Assembly (NCBI GenBank): GCA_041689935.1
Contig: JBDNFI010000090.1
Location: forward strand, 1 to 64,000
Direction of reading: 5' to 3'
Source of the DNA: CAXBDP01 sp041689935
Lineage (GTDB): Bacteria; Bacteroidota; Bacteroidia; Cytophagales; Cyclobacteriaceae
Length of the DNA: 64,000 nt
In this document: one piece after another, positions 35,892 through 44,345 of the stretch
Position numbering within the stretch: position 1 is the first letter of the stretch
Layout: each line of letters starts with the position of its first letter
The notes under the pieces: model-generated
What the model saw: the letters and a program-made list of their open reading frames with translations, nothing else
The model's database searches: none
Told to the model about the DNA's origin: nothing
Position numbers and translations under genes: made by a program

Positions 35892-37597
35892 TGAGGGAAC
35901 ATTTGAATCATATTCTGCATATCCCGTCGATCTGCAAAAGCCACGATGTCCAAAATGCAGTTCTTTCGCCAGGTTCACGGTGTGCGCCTTTAACGTTATC
36001 ATTTGTAAGGCAAAAAGGCATCGCAACTTATAGCATTCCAGATGAACGTTCAGCTGCCTTCATTGCCTTGGGTATGGCCCAGCAAAGCCAGAAAGCCTCT
36101 GTACTTATTTGCACTAGTGGCACAGCTGGACTCAACTATTCTCCCGCCGTTGCTGAGGCATATTATCAAGAAGTGCCTTTGCTGATACTCACTGCCGACA
36201 GGCCAGCAGAATGGATCGACCAATGGGATGGGCAAACGATTAAGCAAGTAGGCCTATATGGCCAGCATGTAAAGGCCAGCTATACTTTACCCGAAGATTG
36301 CTCCAGTATAGAAAAGCTAAACGAGGCTAAGCAAATCATAAATAAAGCACTAGAAATCGCCCATCAATTACCGATGGGCCCGGTGCATATAAATGTTCCA
36401 ATTGCAGAACCTTTCTATCCAGCAAATGATAAAAAGTGGCTAAATGCGCCAGCTATAGCGAAAGTAAAATCAGGCAAGCAGCCTATTTTTCGGCTTTCGC
36501 CCGAATTGATAGAAAAAATAAATGCTAGTCAAAAGATATTGATTCTTATCGGGCAGCATTTACCCTCGACTAGTTTAAATACCTTATTGGCTCAACTAGG
36601 AAAATTTCCTCAAATCTGCATCGTTAGTGATATCATTAGTAATTTCCAAGATTTGGATAAAGTCATATTGGGTCAAGATGTTTTTCTGGGACAAATATCT
36701 GAGGAAGAGAAACAGTCGTTACAACCCGATTTGATGATAAGCTTTGGCAAAAGTGTGATTTCAAAAAACCTAAAAATCTTCCTTAGAAACCATAAACCCA
36801 CCGTACATTGGCATGTTGGAATAAGAGAAACTACGCCAGATCCATTTGATTGCTTAACCCAAACCATCCAAAGCAATGAAGTTTTATTTTTTGAAGCTTT
36901 ACTTGATCATAGTACACCAAAGGGCAATGATTATCAATTAGCTTGGCGAAAAATAGATGATAGAGCAAGGATTGGTTTAGCTGAGTTTTCGAGTGAAGCT
37001 CCATTTACAGAATGGGCTGCAATTTGGAAATGCCTACCTTACCTCCCGCCTCATTCAATTTTGCATTTGGCTAATAGCATGTCAGTGAGATATGTAAATT
37101 TCTTTTCTTTTTTATTGGCTGGAAAATCCATTGAAGTTGTGGCGAATAGAGGCACAAGTGGCATTGATGGCTCTAATTCTTCAGCAGTTGGATTTTCTCT
37201 AAAGGATAAAAGAATCAATACGCTAATTACGGGTGATATGGCGTTTCTTTATGATAAAAACGCATTTTGGCATAATTATCAAATGCCCAATCTACGCATC
37301 ATCGTGGTAAATAATGCGGGAGGTGGAATTTTTCGATTGATCGATGGGCCTTCTACCCTTCCCGAGTTAGATGATTGGTTCGAAACTAAGCAAAAATATA
37401 CAGCTGAATCTACTGCAAAGGAATTTGGAATGATTTATAATAACTGTATTAACTTTGATGAGTTAACTACTTGTTTGGCGCAATTCTTCGCACCGAGCGA
37501 AAAGGCAAAACTTTTGGAAATTCATACCAACCGATTTGCAAACCAAGAAGTATTTAATTCTTTTAAAACATACATGAACGACTTATATGGAAAGTAA
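35891..37597 (+). CDS. menD: 2-succinyl-5-enolpyruvyl-6-hydroxy-3-cyclohexene-1-carboxylate synthase
   Basis: 568 residues. ThDP-dependent enzyme joining isochorismate and 2-oxoglutarate (SEPHCHC synthesis). Visible are VLSPGSRCAPLTLSF near the N-terminus, the cofactor-activating Glu in YSIPDERSAAFIALGMA, CTSGTAGLNYSPAVAEAYYQ, LTADRPAEWID, NRGTSGIDGSNSSAVGFSL, and the Mg/ThDP-binding GDMAFLYDKNAFWH with NNAGGGIF. Full length. Its ATG overlaps the menF stop by one base and its end overlaps menB by 11 bases. Confidence 0.95.
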   Translation: MREHLNHILHIPSICKSHDVQNAVLSPGSRCAPLTLSFVRQKGIATYSIPDERSAAFIALGMAQQSQKASVLICTSGTAGLNYSPAVAEAYYQEVPLLILTADRPAEWIDQWDGQTIKQVGLYGQHVKASYTLPEDCSSIEKLNEAKQIINKALEIAHQLPMGPVHINVPIAEPFYPANDKKWLNAPAIAKVKSGKQPIFRLSPELIEKINASQKILILIGQHLPSTSLNTLLAQLGKFPQICIVSDIISNFQDLDKVILGQDVFLGQISEEEKQSLQPDLMISFGKSVISKNLKIFLRNHKPTVHWHVGIRETTPDPFDCLTQTIQSNEVLFFEALLDHSTPKGNDYQLAWRKIDDRARIGLAEFSSEAPFTEWAAIWKCLPYLPPHSILHLANSMSVRYVNFFSFLLAGKSIEVVANRGTSGIDGSNSSAVGFSLKDKRINTLITGDMAFLYDKNAFWHNYQMPNLRIIVVNNAGGGIFRLIDGPSTLPELDDWFETKQKYTAESTAKEFGMIYNNCINFDELTTCLAQFFAPSEKAKLLEIHTNRFANQEVFNSFKTYMNDLYGK

Positions 37598-38411
37598 ATT
37601 TTCGTGGACTCCTATAAAGGAATATAAAGATATCAAATTCGATTTTTTTGAAGGGATCGGAAAAATAACCATTAACAGACCTGAGGTCTACAATGCATTC
37701 CGTCCTGAAACCAATATTGAGATGATGGATGCCATGGATATTTGTAGGGAGCGCCAAGACATTAGAGTGGTGATTTTTACTGGAATCGGAGATAAGGCTT
37801 TTTGCTCTGGCGGCGATCAAAATGTAAAAGGCAAAGGTGGATATATTGGAGATGATGGTGTGCCAAGACTTAATGTATTGGACTTGCAAAAGAAAATTCG
37901 CTCTCTACCTAAGCCTGTAATTGCCATGGTGAATGGCTATGCTATTGGCGGTGGACACGTACTACACGTGGTCTGTGATTTGACCATAGCCTCGGAAAAT
38001 GCTCGATTTGGCCAAACTGGACCCAAGGTTGGTAGTTTCGATGCGGGCTTTGGTTCTTCTTATTTGGCTCGCCACGTAGGGCAGAAGAAAGCGCGTGAAA
38101 TCTGGTTCTTATGCAAACAATATACTGCTGCAGAAGCAGAAGCGATGGGCATGGTCAATACGGTTGTACCTTTGGACAAGCTAGAAGAAACTACCGTAGA
38201 ATGGTGTAGAATGATTATGATGCGTAGCCCATTAGCTATCAGGATGATCAAGCGTGGATTAAATGCCGAACTTGACGGGCAGGTTGGATTACAGGAAATG
38301 GCAGGCGATGCTACTTTAATGTATTACCTTATGGAAGAGGCGCAAGAGGGTAAAGCAGCTTTCTTAGAAAAACGTGATCCTGATTTCGGTAAATACCCAC
38401 TTTTCCCATAA
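37587..38411 (+). CDS. menB: 1,4-dihydroxy-2-naphthoyl-CoA synthase
   Basis: 274 residues of the crotonase fold. Ring-closes o-succinylbenzoyl-CoA to DHNA-CoA. Visible are KITINRPEVYNAFRPET, the oxyanion motif FCSGGDQNVKG, GYAIGGGHVLHVVCDLTIA, GPKVGSFDAGFGSSYLAR (the loop typical of MenB) and DPDFGKYP at the end. Length and ends match the family. It overlaps the 3' end of menD by 11 bases and is followed after three bases by a PH-domain membrane gene. Confidence 0.96.
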   Translation: MESKFSWTPIKEYKDIKFDFFEGIGKITINRPEVYNAFRPETNIEMMDAMDICRERQDIRVVIFTGIGDKAFCSGGDQNVKGKGGYIGDDGVPRLNVLDLQKKIRSLPKPVIAMVNGYAIGGGHVLHVVCDLTIASENARFGQTGPKVGSFDAGFGSSYLARHVGQKKAREIWFLCKQYTAAEAEAMGMVNTVVPLDKLEETTVEWCRMIMMRSPLAIRMIKRGLNAELDGQVGLQEMAGDATLMYYLMEEAQEGKAAFLEKRDPDFGKYPLFP

Positions 38412-38414
38412 GCA

Positions 38415-38933
38415 ATGTTTGAAAATGATCAAATAGATGATGCGGAACTCCCAAAAATAGAGGAGCTTACCTTTACAAAAATAAAGAAAGGGTATCTTTG
38501 GATGTCCATTCTAGTATGGACATTATATGCAATGCCACCGCCAATTATTCTTGCCATAATTGCGCATTATGCTGATAATTTTCCTAAAGAAGTTCAACTT
38601 TACGTTAGCTTGGGCTGGGCAGCCCTTATGCTTTTTATTTTATCAGAAACAATCCTTTCTTATGTCAGAAAGGGGTTTGCATTGAGAAAGCATGATGTCA
38701 GTTATCGCAAAGGTTGGTTCTTCCGGAGTTTATTATCGATCCCTTTCAATAGAGTGCAGCACTGTGAAGTAAAACAAGGGCCTATCGAAAGCCTTTTTGG
38801 TCTAGCCTCTTTGAAAGTATTTACAGCGGGAGGAAGCGGAAGCGATATGAATATTCCTGGATTACCGCCTGAAAAAGCAAAAATATTACGATCTCACATC
38901 ACAAACATTGTCTCAGACATCACAGAAGATTGA
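38415..38933 (+). CDS. bacterial PH-domain membrane protein, YdbS-like
   Basis: 172 residues. Two hydrophobic segments (MSILVWTLYAMPPPIILAII and VSLGWAALMLFILSETIL) precede a bPH2 domain with the hallmark sequence RSLLSIPFNRVQHCEVKQGP, then LFGLASLKVFTAGGS. In Bacillus the YdbS/YdbT pair of this type acts in envelope defence against membrane-active peptides. Here it starts three bases after menB and overlaps the next PH-domain gene by 26 bases, so the pair is embedded in the men operon. Inner membrane location is inferred. Confidence 0.85.
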   Translation: MFENDQIDDAELPKIEELTFTKIKKGYLWMSILVWTLYAMPPPIILAIIAHYADNFPKEVQLYVSLGWAALMLFILSETILSYVRKGFALRKHDVSYRKGWFFRSLLSIPFNRVQHCEVKQGPIESLFGLASLKVFTAGGSGSDMNIPGLPPEKAKILRSHITNIVSDITED

Positions 38934-40434
38934 TTACGCTACTCCTACTCGACAAAACTCGATAGGTGTAATACTCATGTTGTTTAACAACTTGAGAAAA
39001 GCCATTGGTGTGTTTATACCTATGGTATATTTTTTAGGTAGAGACCTTGATTTTAGTATATATTATATCATGCTGATTATCGGTATTTTCCTTTTGATAC
39101 TCGTTCTCTTCCTTTCGTATTCTTTTATCGAATACCGAAATTTTCTCTTTCATATCAAAGATGGACAATTTGTATTGCAGCAAGGCGTATTACAAAGAAC
39201 TCGCTTAAGCATACCGGTAGAGCGAATTCAAAGCATTCATTTAAAGCAGAATATATTCCACCGGATATTTAATATCACTGCCCTGGAAGTAGATAGTGCA
39301 GGTTCTAAGTCATCTGAACTAGAAATAAAAGCATTAAGTAAGCCCTATGCCAGAGGATTGAGAGATTTCCTTTATGAAATTAAGGATGAAATTCTCGAAG
39401 CAGAAAAAGGCCCTGAAGCAGAACAACAAGCACAGGAAGTTTCATCAGAACCAAAGAAATCTAAGACTTTATTAAAATTAAGCCCTAAGGAAGTTTTTCT
39501 AATCGGCATAAGTGAAAACCACATAAAAACCGGTTTTGTTGCCTTGGCTGTGATTTTTGGTTACGGACAACAATTGACTCAATATGTTCAAGATCAGGTA
39601 GATAGTTATGTGGAGGAATCTACCAATTTACTCATGCAATCCGGCATCAGCCTAATTATTACGTTAATCATAGCATTTCTAATAATAAGTGTGTTATTAA
39701 GCCTAATACGTACTTTTCTCAAGTTCTTCAATTTCGAAGCAACCACTGATAGCCGAGGGTTAAAAATTCGATCAGGTCTTCTTTCCATCAAAGAATATCA
39801 GGTTCCTCAAAATAAGATTCAAACCATTACTTGGTCAAGCAATCCATTAAGGAAACTATTAGGACTTCGCACTATTGAGATCGCACAAGCATCAAGTGTA
39901 GCGGAAGATAAAAATAGCCTAGTGGAGATTCCAGGCTGCAAGGAAGAATCAGTACGCACTTTGTATGAAGATTATTTCCCTGAAACACTAGGCGAAGCTA
40001 GCGCTCAGTATAAGCCAGATATATTTATGCGCTATAGAATACTAATGTTCAAAGCCATTATTCCTGCGATTATTTTAGCTGCATTTGGGTTTTTCGTTTA
40101 TACCTGGGTGTATGTAATTGCCATCGTTTGGCTGATCATAGCAGCTATTGTATCCATTAAATATTACCAATCAATAATTTTAAAAATTTACCCAGAGGGA
40201 CTAAAAATCAGTAAAGGATGGATTTTCCCTAATACAGTAGATTTAAAATTGTTCAAAGTTCAAAATGTAGAGCTTACCCAAAGTATTTTTCAAGAGCGAC
40301 GCGATTTAGCAACGGTAGTAATCCATACAGCATCAGGGTCGTTTGAAGCACCCTTTCTTAAGAAAACATACGCACATTCCCTAGCCAATTTCTTGTTGTA
40401 TAATATTGAAACTTCCAATAAAAAGTGGATGTAA
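38908..40434 (+). CDS. bacterial PH-domain membrane protein, YdbT-like
   Basis: 508 residues. Three bPH2 domains are seen: RLSIPVERIQSIHLKQNIFHR (about 95-150), YQVPQNKIQTITWSSNPLRK (about 290-350) and LKLFKVQNVELTQSIFQERR (about 445-500), each preceded by paired membrane segments. This is the YdbT architecture that pairs with YdbS. The TTG at 38908 is kept because conserved-looking residues (TPTRQNSIGVIL) precede the first internal Met; it overlaps the YdbS-like gene by 26 bases. Between menB and menE, where menA or menC often sits, it looks like an operon insertion. Confidence 0.85.
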   Translation: MSQTSQKIDYATPTRQNSIGVILMLFNNLRKAIGVFIPMVYFLGRDLDFSIYYIMLIIGIFLLILVLFLSYSFIEYRNFLFHIKDGQFVLQQGVLQRTRLSIPVERIQSIHLKQNIFHRIFNITALEVDSAGSKSSELEIKALSKPYARGLRDFLYEIKDEILEAEKGPEAEQQAQEVSSEPKKSKTLLKLSPKEVFLIGISENHIKTGFVALAVIFGYGQQLTQYVQDQVDSYVEESTNLLMQSGISLIITLIIAFLIISVLLSLIRTFLKFFNFEATTDSRGLKIRSGLLSIKEYQVPQNKIQTITWSSNPLRKLLGLRTIEIAQASSVAEDKNSLVEIPGCKEESVRTLYEDYFPETLGEASAQYKPDIFMRYRILMFKAIIPAIILAAFGFFVYTWVYVIAIVWLIIAAIVSIKYYQSIILKIYPEGLKISKGWIFPNTVDLKLFKVQNVELTQSIFQERRDLATVVIHTASGSFEAPFLKKTYAHSLANFLLYNIETSNKKWM

Positions 40435-40458
40435 ATCAGAAAAATAATTTAGACAATT

Positions 40459-41565
40459 TTGGAGGATAATACGTCATACGGATTTGTATTTCAAGGAAGT
40501 GATTTCCTGAGTGGAAGTAAAATCAATCCTGTTGAGTTAATCAATCCGAAACTCGCAAAAAGTACAAAATCTCATGAAGTTATCGATGCGCTCTCATTTG
40601 CGGCTGAATGGTATTCTGGGAAATCAACATTTGAACTCAAGACCTCGGGCAGTACGGGACCAGCCAAAAACATTGAAGTGGCTAGGGAACAAATGATAGC
40701 GAGTGCTCAAGGAACAATCAAAACACTGCACTTAACTACAAAAGACCATTCCCTCCTTTGCCTCAGTTCGGAACACATTGGAGGAAAAATGATGCTAGTA
40801 AGAGCGATGGAACTTGGGAATAAATGCACAATCGTTCCCAGCCAAAAAGATCCTTTGGCTCAATATCCAACCCAGCATGATTTCACTTTTACCGCATTAG
40901 TCCCTGCTCAATTGCAGGAAATATTAAAGAGGGAAAACGGTATTGAGCAATTGCAAAAATTTAAAGCTATCCTTATTGGTGGATCATCTATACCACTGAA
41001 AATTATTGAATTATGTAAAGAATATACGCTTCCTGCATGGCAAACCTTTGGAATGACTGAAACCGTATCTCATATAGCGTTGCGAAATTTGGGAAAGGAT
41101 GAAATCAATTATAGAGTAATGGATGGAGTGAAAATTGGTGTGGATAATCGGAATTGTTTGTGGATGGAAGGAGCAGTTACGAATTATAATAGAATACAAA
41201 GCAATGACATCATAGAATTAATTGGCTCTCAGGAATTTCAATGGCTGGGGAGATACGATAATGTGATTAATAGCGGAGGAATAAAGCTTTACCCAGAACA
41301 AATAGAAGCTGAAATATCAACTCTAATCCCTTCTACGATTGCCTATTTTATATATGGATTAGAGGATTTGGAATGGGGTCAAAAAGCCGTATTAATTTTA
41401 GAAACTCAGGAGGTGCCGAAAGATTTATTACCTAAAATAAAAACCAAACTTGGGTCAATTAAATGCCCAAAAATTATCATCGCATTAGATTCATTTTTCA
41501 GAACGACAAACGGCAAAATTCAGCGGCCTCAAACGATTCAAAAGGTAATAAAAACTAAAGCATAA
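40459..41565 (+). CDS. menE: o-succinylbenzoate-CoA ligase (MenE-like AMP-dependent ligase)
   Basis: 368 residues, shorter than typical MenE (~450-490) but common in Bacteroidota. It has the adenylation motifs LKTSGSTGPAKNI, WQTFGMTETVSHIAL, WLGRYDNVINSGGIKLYPEQ and a C-terminal FFRTTNGKIQRPQT with the catalytic Lys. It activates o-succinylbenzoate with CoA. The TTG at 40459 is preferred for lack of an early ATG. The end overlaps the convergent oxygenase gene by 11 bases. menC, menA and menH are absent from the window, so the pathway is completed elsewhere. Confidence 0.87.
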   Translation: MEDNTSYGFVFQGSDFLSGSKINPVELINPKLAKSTKSHEVIDALSFAAEWYSGKSTFELKTSGSTGPAKNIEVAREQMIASAQGTIKTLHLTTKDHSLLCLSSEHIGGKMMLVRAMELGNKCTIVPSQKDPLAQYPTQHDFTFTALVPAQLQEILKRENGIEQLQKFKAILIGGSSIPLKIIELCKEYTLPAWQTFGMTETVSHIALRNLGKDEINYRVMDGVKIGVDNRNCLWMEGAVTNYNRIQSNDIIELIGSQEFQWLGRYDNVINSGGIKLYPEQIEAEISTLIPSTIAYFIYGLEDLEWGQKAVLILETQEVPKDLLPKIKTKLGSIKCPKIIIALDSFFRTTNGKIQRPQTIQKVIKTKA

Positions 41566-42163
41566 AAGAATCATTGCGCATCCAGGCGGTGATGCTATAG
41601 CGATTACTTTTAGTTGGCAATACTTCATGTGGGATATCAGCGCTTCGAAAACAAACGAGAGTACCTTGTATCGGAGCTACATCCGAAGCAAAACTTCCGT
41701 CAGGATGATAAATTCTAAGCATTCCTTCATCTGCGGACTTCCAATCTGGGTTCAAATACAGAATACAACTAATGATTCGATGCCTAGTTTTGGCGTGTTG
41801 GTCTAGGTGTGATGTATAAAATGAATCGGGAGGATACACTGCATAATGGGCTTCAAATCCATTTGCAGAGATAAACAATGCCTCATTCAAATACTCTCTC
41901 AATACAGATAATTGATTCCAATATTCCTTTTGCAACTCTGTAAGATTAGCCTCTTGCAGCCACAACACCTTATCGCCTCTAATTTCAGGAGCCAATTTGA
42001 AATCGTTTCCACGACCAATGCCCGCACTACGGAAAGCCCCTTCTTCGAAAAGAGTCTCTTGCTCCTCCCGCAATGCTTGACAAAATGTATCTGTAACGTA
42101 ATTATTAATAATAGCATAGCCTTGCTCAGCAAGGCCATCTGCAATGTATTCGTTTATATCCAT
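41555..42163 (-). CDS. 2-oxoglutarate/Fe(II)-dependent oxygenase (prolyl hydroxylase-like)
   Basis: 202 residues. Double-stranded beta-helix dioxygenase: iron ligands in FYTSHLDQHAKTRHRIIS (His-x-Asp) and ADIPHEVLPT (distal His), with the 2-oxoglutarate-binding Arg in NRYSITAWMRND. This resembles the prolyl 4-hydroxylase-like/SM-20 group, which hydroxylates protein or small-molecule targets. N-terminal GLAEQGYAIINNYVTD is usual for the family. Convergent with menE; no partner protein is evident. Confidence 0.86.
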   Translation of the reverse strand: MDINEYIADGLAEQGYAIINNYVTDTFCQALREEQETLFEEGAFRSAGIGRGNDFKLAPEIRGDKVLWLQEANLTELQKEYWNQLSVLREYLNEALFISANGFEAHYAVYPPDSFYTSHLDQHAKTRHRIISCILYLNPDWKSADEGMLRIYHPDGSFASDVAPIQGTLVCFRSADIPHEVLPTKSNRYSITAWMRNDSFML

Positions 42164-42275
42164 AGGATGAATGGCAAATGTACGGGTATTTCATTTTGGA
42201 TAAATATGATGCGCTGAATAAACAAAGAGCCTAATTATAGACAGCCCTTCAAATTCCCATAAATCGAAATACAAA

Positions 42276-43076
42276 TTACTCTTTCTTATCTTTCAACTTA
42301 ATCACGTCTTGCTGTAAACTAAGCACAATACCAGTAAGCTTTTCGAGGCTAATCTCCTTTTCGCTTTCAGGTTCGGGAAAACTCGAACTGATAAAAACCT
42401 TCGCCTCCCAAATTTCCATAATATCTTCTAATTTAACATCATAAGGTGTGTAGCTTTGATTATCACTTACAAGAAAAAACTTACTATTCTCTTCACCATA
42501 ATTAAAAACCCGCTTATAGACGACACCTTCATCTTTGGTTATTAGGACGTAAGTTTTTGCGCTTTTCACGTCTTGCCAACGTTCCACGTATTTGCCCACT
42601 ACGATAGTACCCGACTGCAATGGCAGCATTGAATCACCGCTTATTTCAAAGGCTCTATAGGTACCATTTCCATTGAGGGTAGGTATTTGAAATTTAGGTA
42701 AATCCTCCAAGTATTCTGGATCTGCAAATCCGTTCAAATAGCCCGCTGCTGCCTTTTGAGGAACGAGCTCGATATTCTCACGGTTTTGTTTATCTACTGT
42801 AATAGAAAGGATCTTTACAGACTTTTGATCCTTGGCTGGTTCGTCTTTATGCCAAGTATCTTCTGGTAATATGCTAAAGTCCTTCGCCAGTAGCACATCT
42901 ACGCTAAACCCGAACAGATTAGCCATATTTTGGAGATTATTAAGGCGTGGGTCTGCTCTGCCTTCTTCGTAAGCACCCACCAAAGATCTTTTAATACCTA
43001 TTTGTTCAGCAAATTGCTCTTGAGTAAATCCTAGCTTTTTGCGGAGGAATTTAATATTACTGCTTAATATACTCAT
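42276..43076 (-). CDS. LexA/CI-like repressor: XRE HTH plus S24 peptidase domain
   Basis: 266 residues. An N-terminal XRE helix-turn-helix (about 5-62, GFTQEQFAEQIGIKRSLVGA) is followed by a linker with an Ala-Gly cleavage-type site in KAAAGYLNGF (about residue 111/112) and an S24 LexA-like domain. The catalytic Ser lies in ISGDSMLP (about 149) and the Lys in GVVYKRV (about 188). A short coiled C-terminus follows. By family this is a repressor that self-cleaves on DNA damage. The phased TTTAGYA repeats upstream also occur before the DinB-type gene, suggesting autoregulation and control of that gene. Confidence 0.88.
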   Translation of the reverse strand: MSILSSNIKFLRKKLGFTQEQFAEQIGIKRSLVGAYEEGRADPRLNNLQNMANLFGFSVDVLLAKDFSILPEDTWHKDEPAKDQKSVKILSITVDKQNRENIELVPQKAAAGYLNGFADPEYLEDLPKFQIPTLNGNGTYRAFEISGDSMLPLQSGTIVVGKYVERWQDVKSAKTYVLITKDEGVVYKRVFNYGEENSKFFLVSDNQSYTPYDVKLEDIMEIWEAKVFISSSFPEPESEKEISLEKLTGIVLSLQQDVIKLKDKKE

Positions 43077-43079
43077 TAT

Positions 43080-43127
43080 TTTAGTATTTTGAAAATCGAT
43101 TTAGCAATAATTAAACATATTAGCAAA
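43080..43127. promoter_or_regulatory. phased TTTAGYA repeats upstream of the S24 regulator (candidate operator)
   Basis: TTTAGTATT (43080-43088), TTTAGCAAT (43100-43108) and ATTAGCAAA (43119-43127) recur every 19-20 bases just upstream of the regulator start at 43076. The same word recurs before the DinB-type gene at about 44253-44323. Spacing near two helical turns fits binding on one DNA face. Confidence 0.55.
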
Positions 43128-43138
43128 TCCATTATCTA

Positions 43139-43855
43139 TTAAAGTGCTACATCAATATATATCTTGTTAAAATATATAGTCGTTAATCCTTCAAATCCTG
43201 AATCTGTACCTATAATTAACCATAGGTTTCCATTTGCGTCTGTATTCGCTTTGAAAGGATTATCCAAATTGCTTCGGTTTATTAATTCATATTCAGTCTT
43301 ATCATCACCAATGGCAATATTTCCTATCATCTGCATATCTTGCCCTCCTTCTGATTGTTGGCCTTTTTGAATATTTATTGCGTAATAATCGCCTAGTAAT
43401 TCCTTACTGGGCTCTTTACCAACCGCCCCCACTTTCAAATATACTGAGCTACCCGGCGACCCTCCTATTCCCACACTATTCGCGGCATATTTGGAAGCAA
43501 TTTCTAAATCAAACTCGACTGTATATTCTCTATTCGGCAATAGGTCAGTTATACTATAATACATGAACATAAACATATCGTTGCTACGATTGTGTCCAGA
43601 AAGTTTGAAGCCAAATTGACTGCTCGGCAATGGAGCAGGAAGCATGGCGCGGCCGGACTCAAACTCCATTAGATTTTCTTGCGGAATAGCGTAGTCACTA
43701 TAGCCAGACAACCACCCCATATTTCCTGCAGCGTCTGATGAGAAATCCATTCGCAACTGCACAGTAGACACTGGGTCGGGCAATTCACTCGTACAGGATA
43801 GCAATACCAATCCTGAAATCATTAACAATAAATAGTTTTTCAAAGCGTAGGCCAT
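43139..43855 (-). CDS. secreted lipoprotein, unknown
   Basis: 238 residues with a lipoprotein signal (LLLMISGLVLLSCTSELP, lipobox Leu-Leu-Ser-Cys, Cys near 21). The mature part is beta-rich, with YSITDLLPNREYTVEFDLEI and TDANGNLWLIIGTDSGFEG, suggesting a jelly-roll or carbohydrate-binding-like fold. It lies between the S24 regulator and the small 94-residue gene, all on the minus strand, but its own role in that module is unclear. No family recognised. Confidence 0.72.
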   Translation of the reverse strand: MAYALKNYLLLMISGLVLLSCTSELPDPVSTVQLRMDFSSDAAGNMGWLSGYSDYAIPQENLMEFESGRAMLPAPLPSSQFGFKLSGHNRSNDMFMFMYYSITDLLPNREYTVEFDLEIASKYAANSVGIGGSPGSSVYLKVGAVGKEPSKELLGDYYAINIQKGQQSEGGQDMQMIGNIAIGDDKTEYELINRSNLDNPFKANTDANGNLWLIIGTDSGFEGLTTIYFNKIYIDVAL

Positions 43856-43944
43856 ATTTCAGATTTATGTATGACGCAAATGTAATCGATTTGATTGTTT
43901 CTTGTCAAGAAAGAAACCTCCCGCCTTCTGTTACTGCTCTTTTT

Positions 43945-44229
43945 CTATTTGCGGTTTCTAAATAGATAGATTCTCTTTTGCTGAGAAAAATCCTTTCCGC
44001 CCAATGAATATAGGTGAGCTTGCAAGCAATAAAATGGATCTGTAGAAACCCTTTTACCCAAGTCGTCTGTAATTCTATTTACCACTTGCTTGAGCGTTTC
44101 GCCTGGCTCAGTAAGCACATAACCGTACCAGTTTTCCTCTGCTTTTGCTGTGAAACTGAATTTTACCTGACATTTACCTGATGGCAATTTTCTTGCTTTT
44201 AGCTTCAAAGAGTTGTTATCGATGTTCAT
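43945..44229 (-). CDS. small unknown protein divergent from the DinB-type polymerase
   Basis: 94 residues, basic, no signal peptide. The N-terminal half is beta-like (LKLKARKLPSGKCQVKFSFT, AKAEENWYGYVLTEPG), and it ends in QKRIYLFRNRK. It shares the intergenic control region with the DinB-type gene, whose phased TTTAGTA repeats could regulate both. This suggests a damage-inducible accessory protein, by position only. ATG start at 44229. Family not recognised. Confidence 0.62.
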   Translation of the reverse strand: MNIDNNSLKLKARKLPSGKCQVKFSFTAKAEENWYGYVLTEPGETLKQVVNRITDDLGKRVSTDPFYCLQAHLYSLGGKDFSQQKRIYLFRNRK

Positions 44230-44252
44230 GATTTTATTGTTTACCTATTAAT

Positions 44253-44323
44253 TTTAGTATTTATGATCATAAATTTAGTAAAAAGATTTTATCATACAAA
44301 TTTTAACTAAAATATTTAGTAAT
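44253..44323. promoter_or_regulatory. phased TTTAGTA repeats in the divergent control region (candidate operator)
   Basis: TTTAGTATT (44253-44261), TTTAGTAAA (44274-44282) and TTTAGTAAT (44315-44323) lie 21 and 41 bases apart, with one inverted copy (TTTAACTAAA, 44302-44311) between. They fill the gap between the small unknown gene and the DinB-type gene and match the repeats upstream of the S24 regulator. Confidence 0.55.
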
Positions 44324-44345
44324 TTTGTTGAAAGAGGAGACTGAT

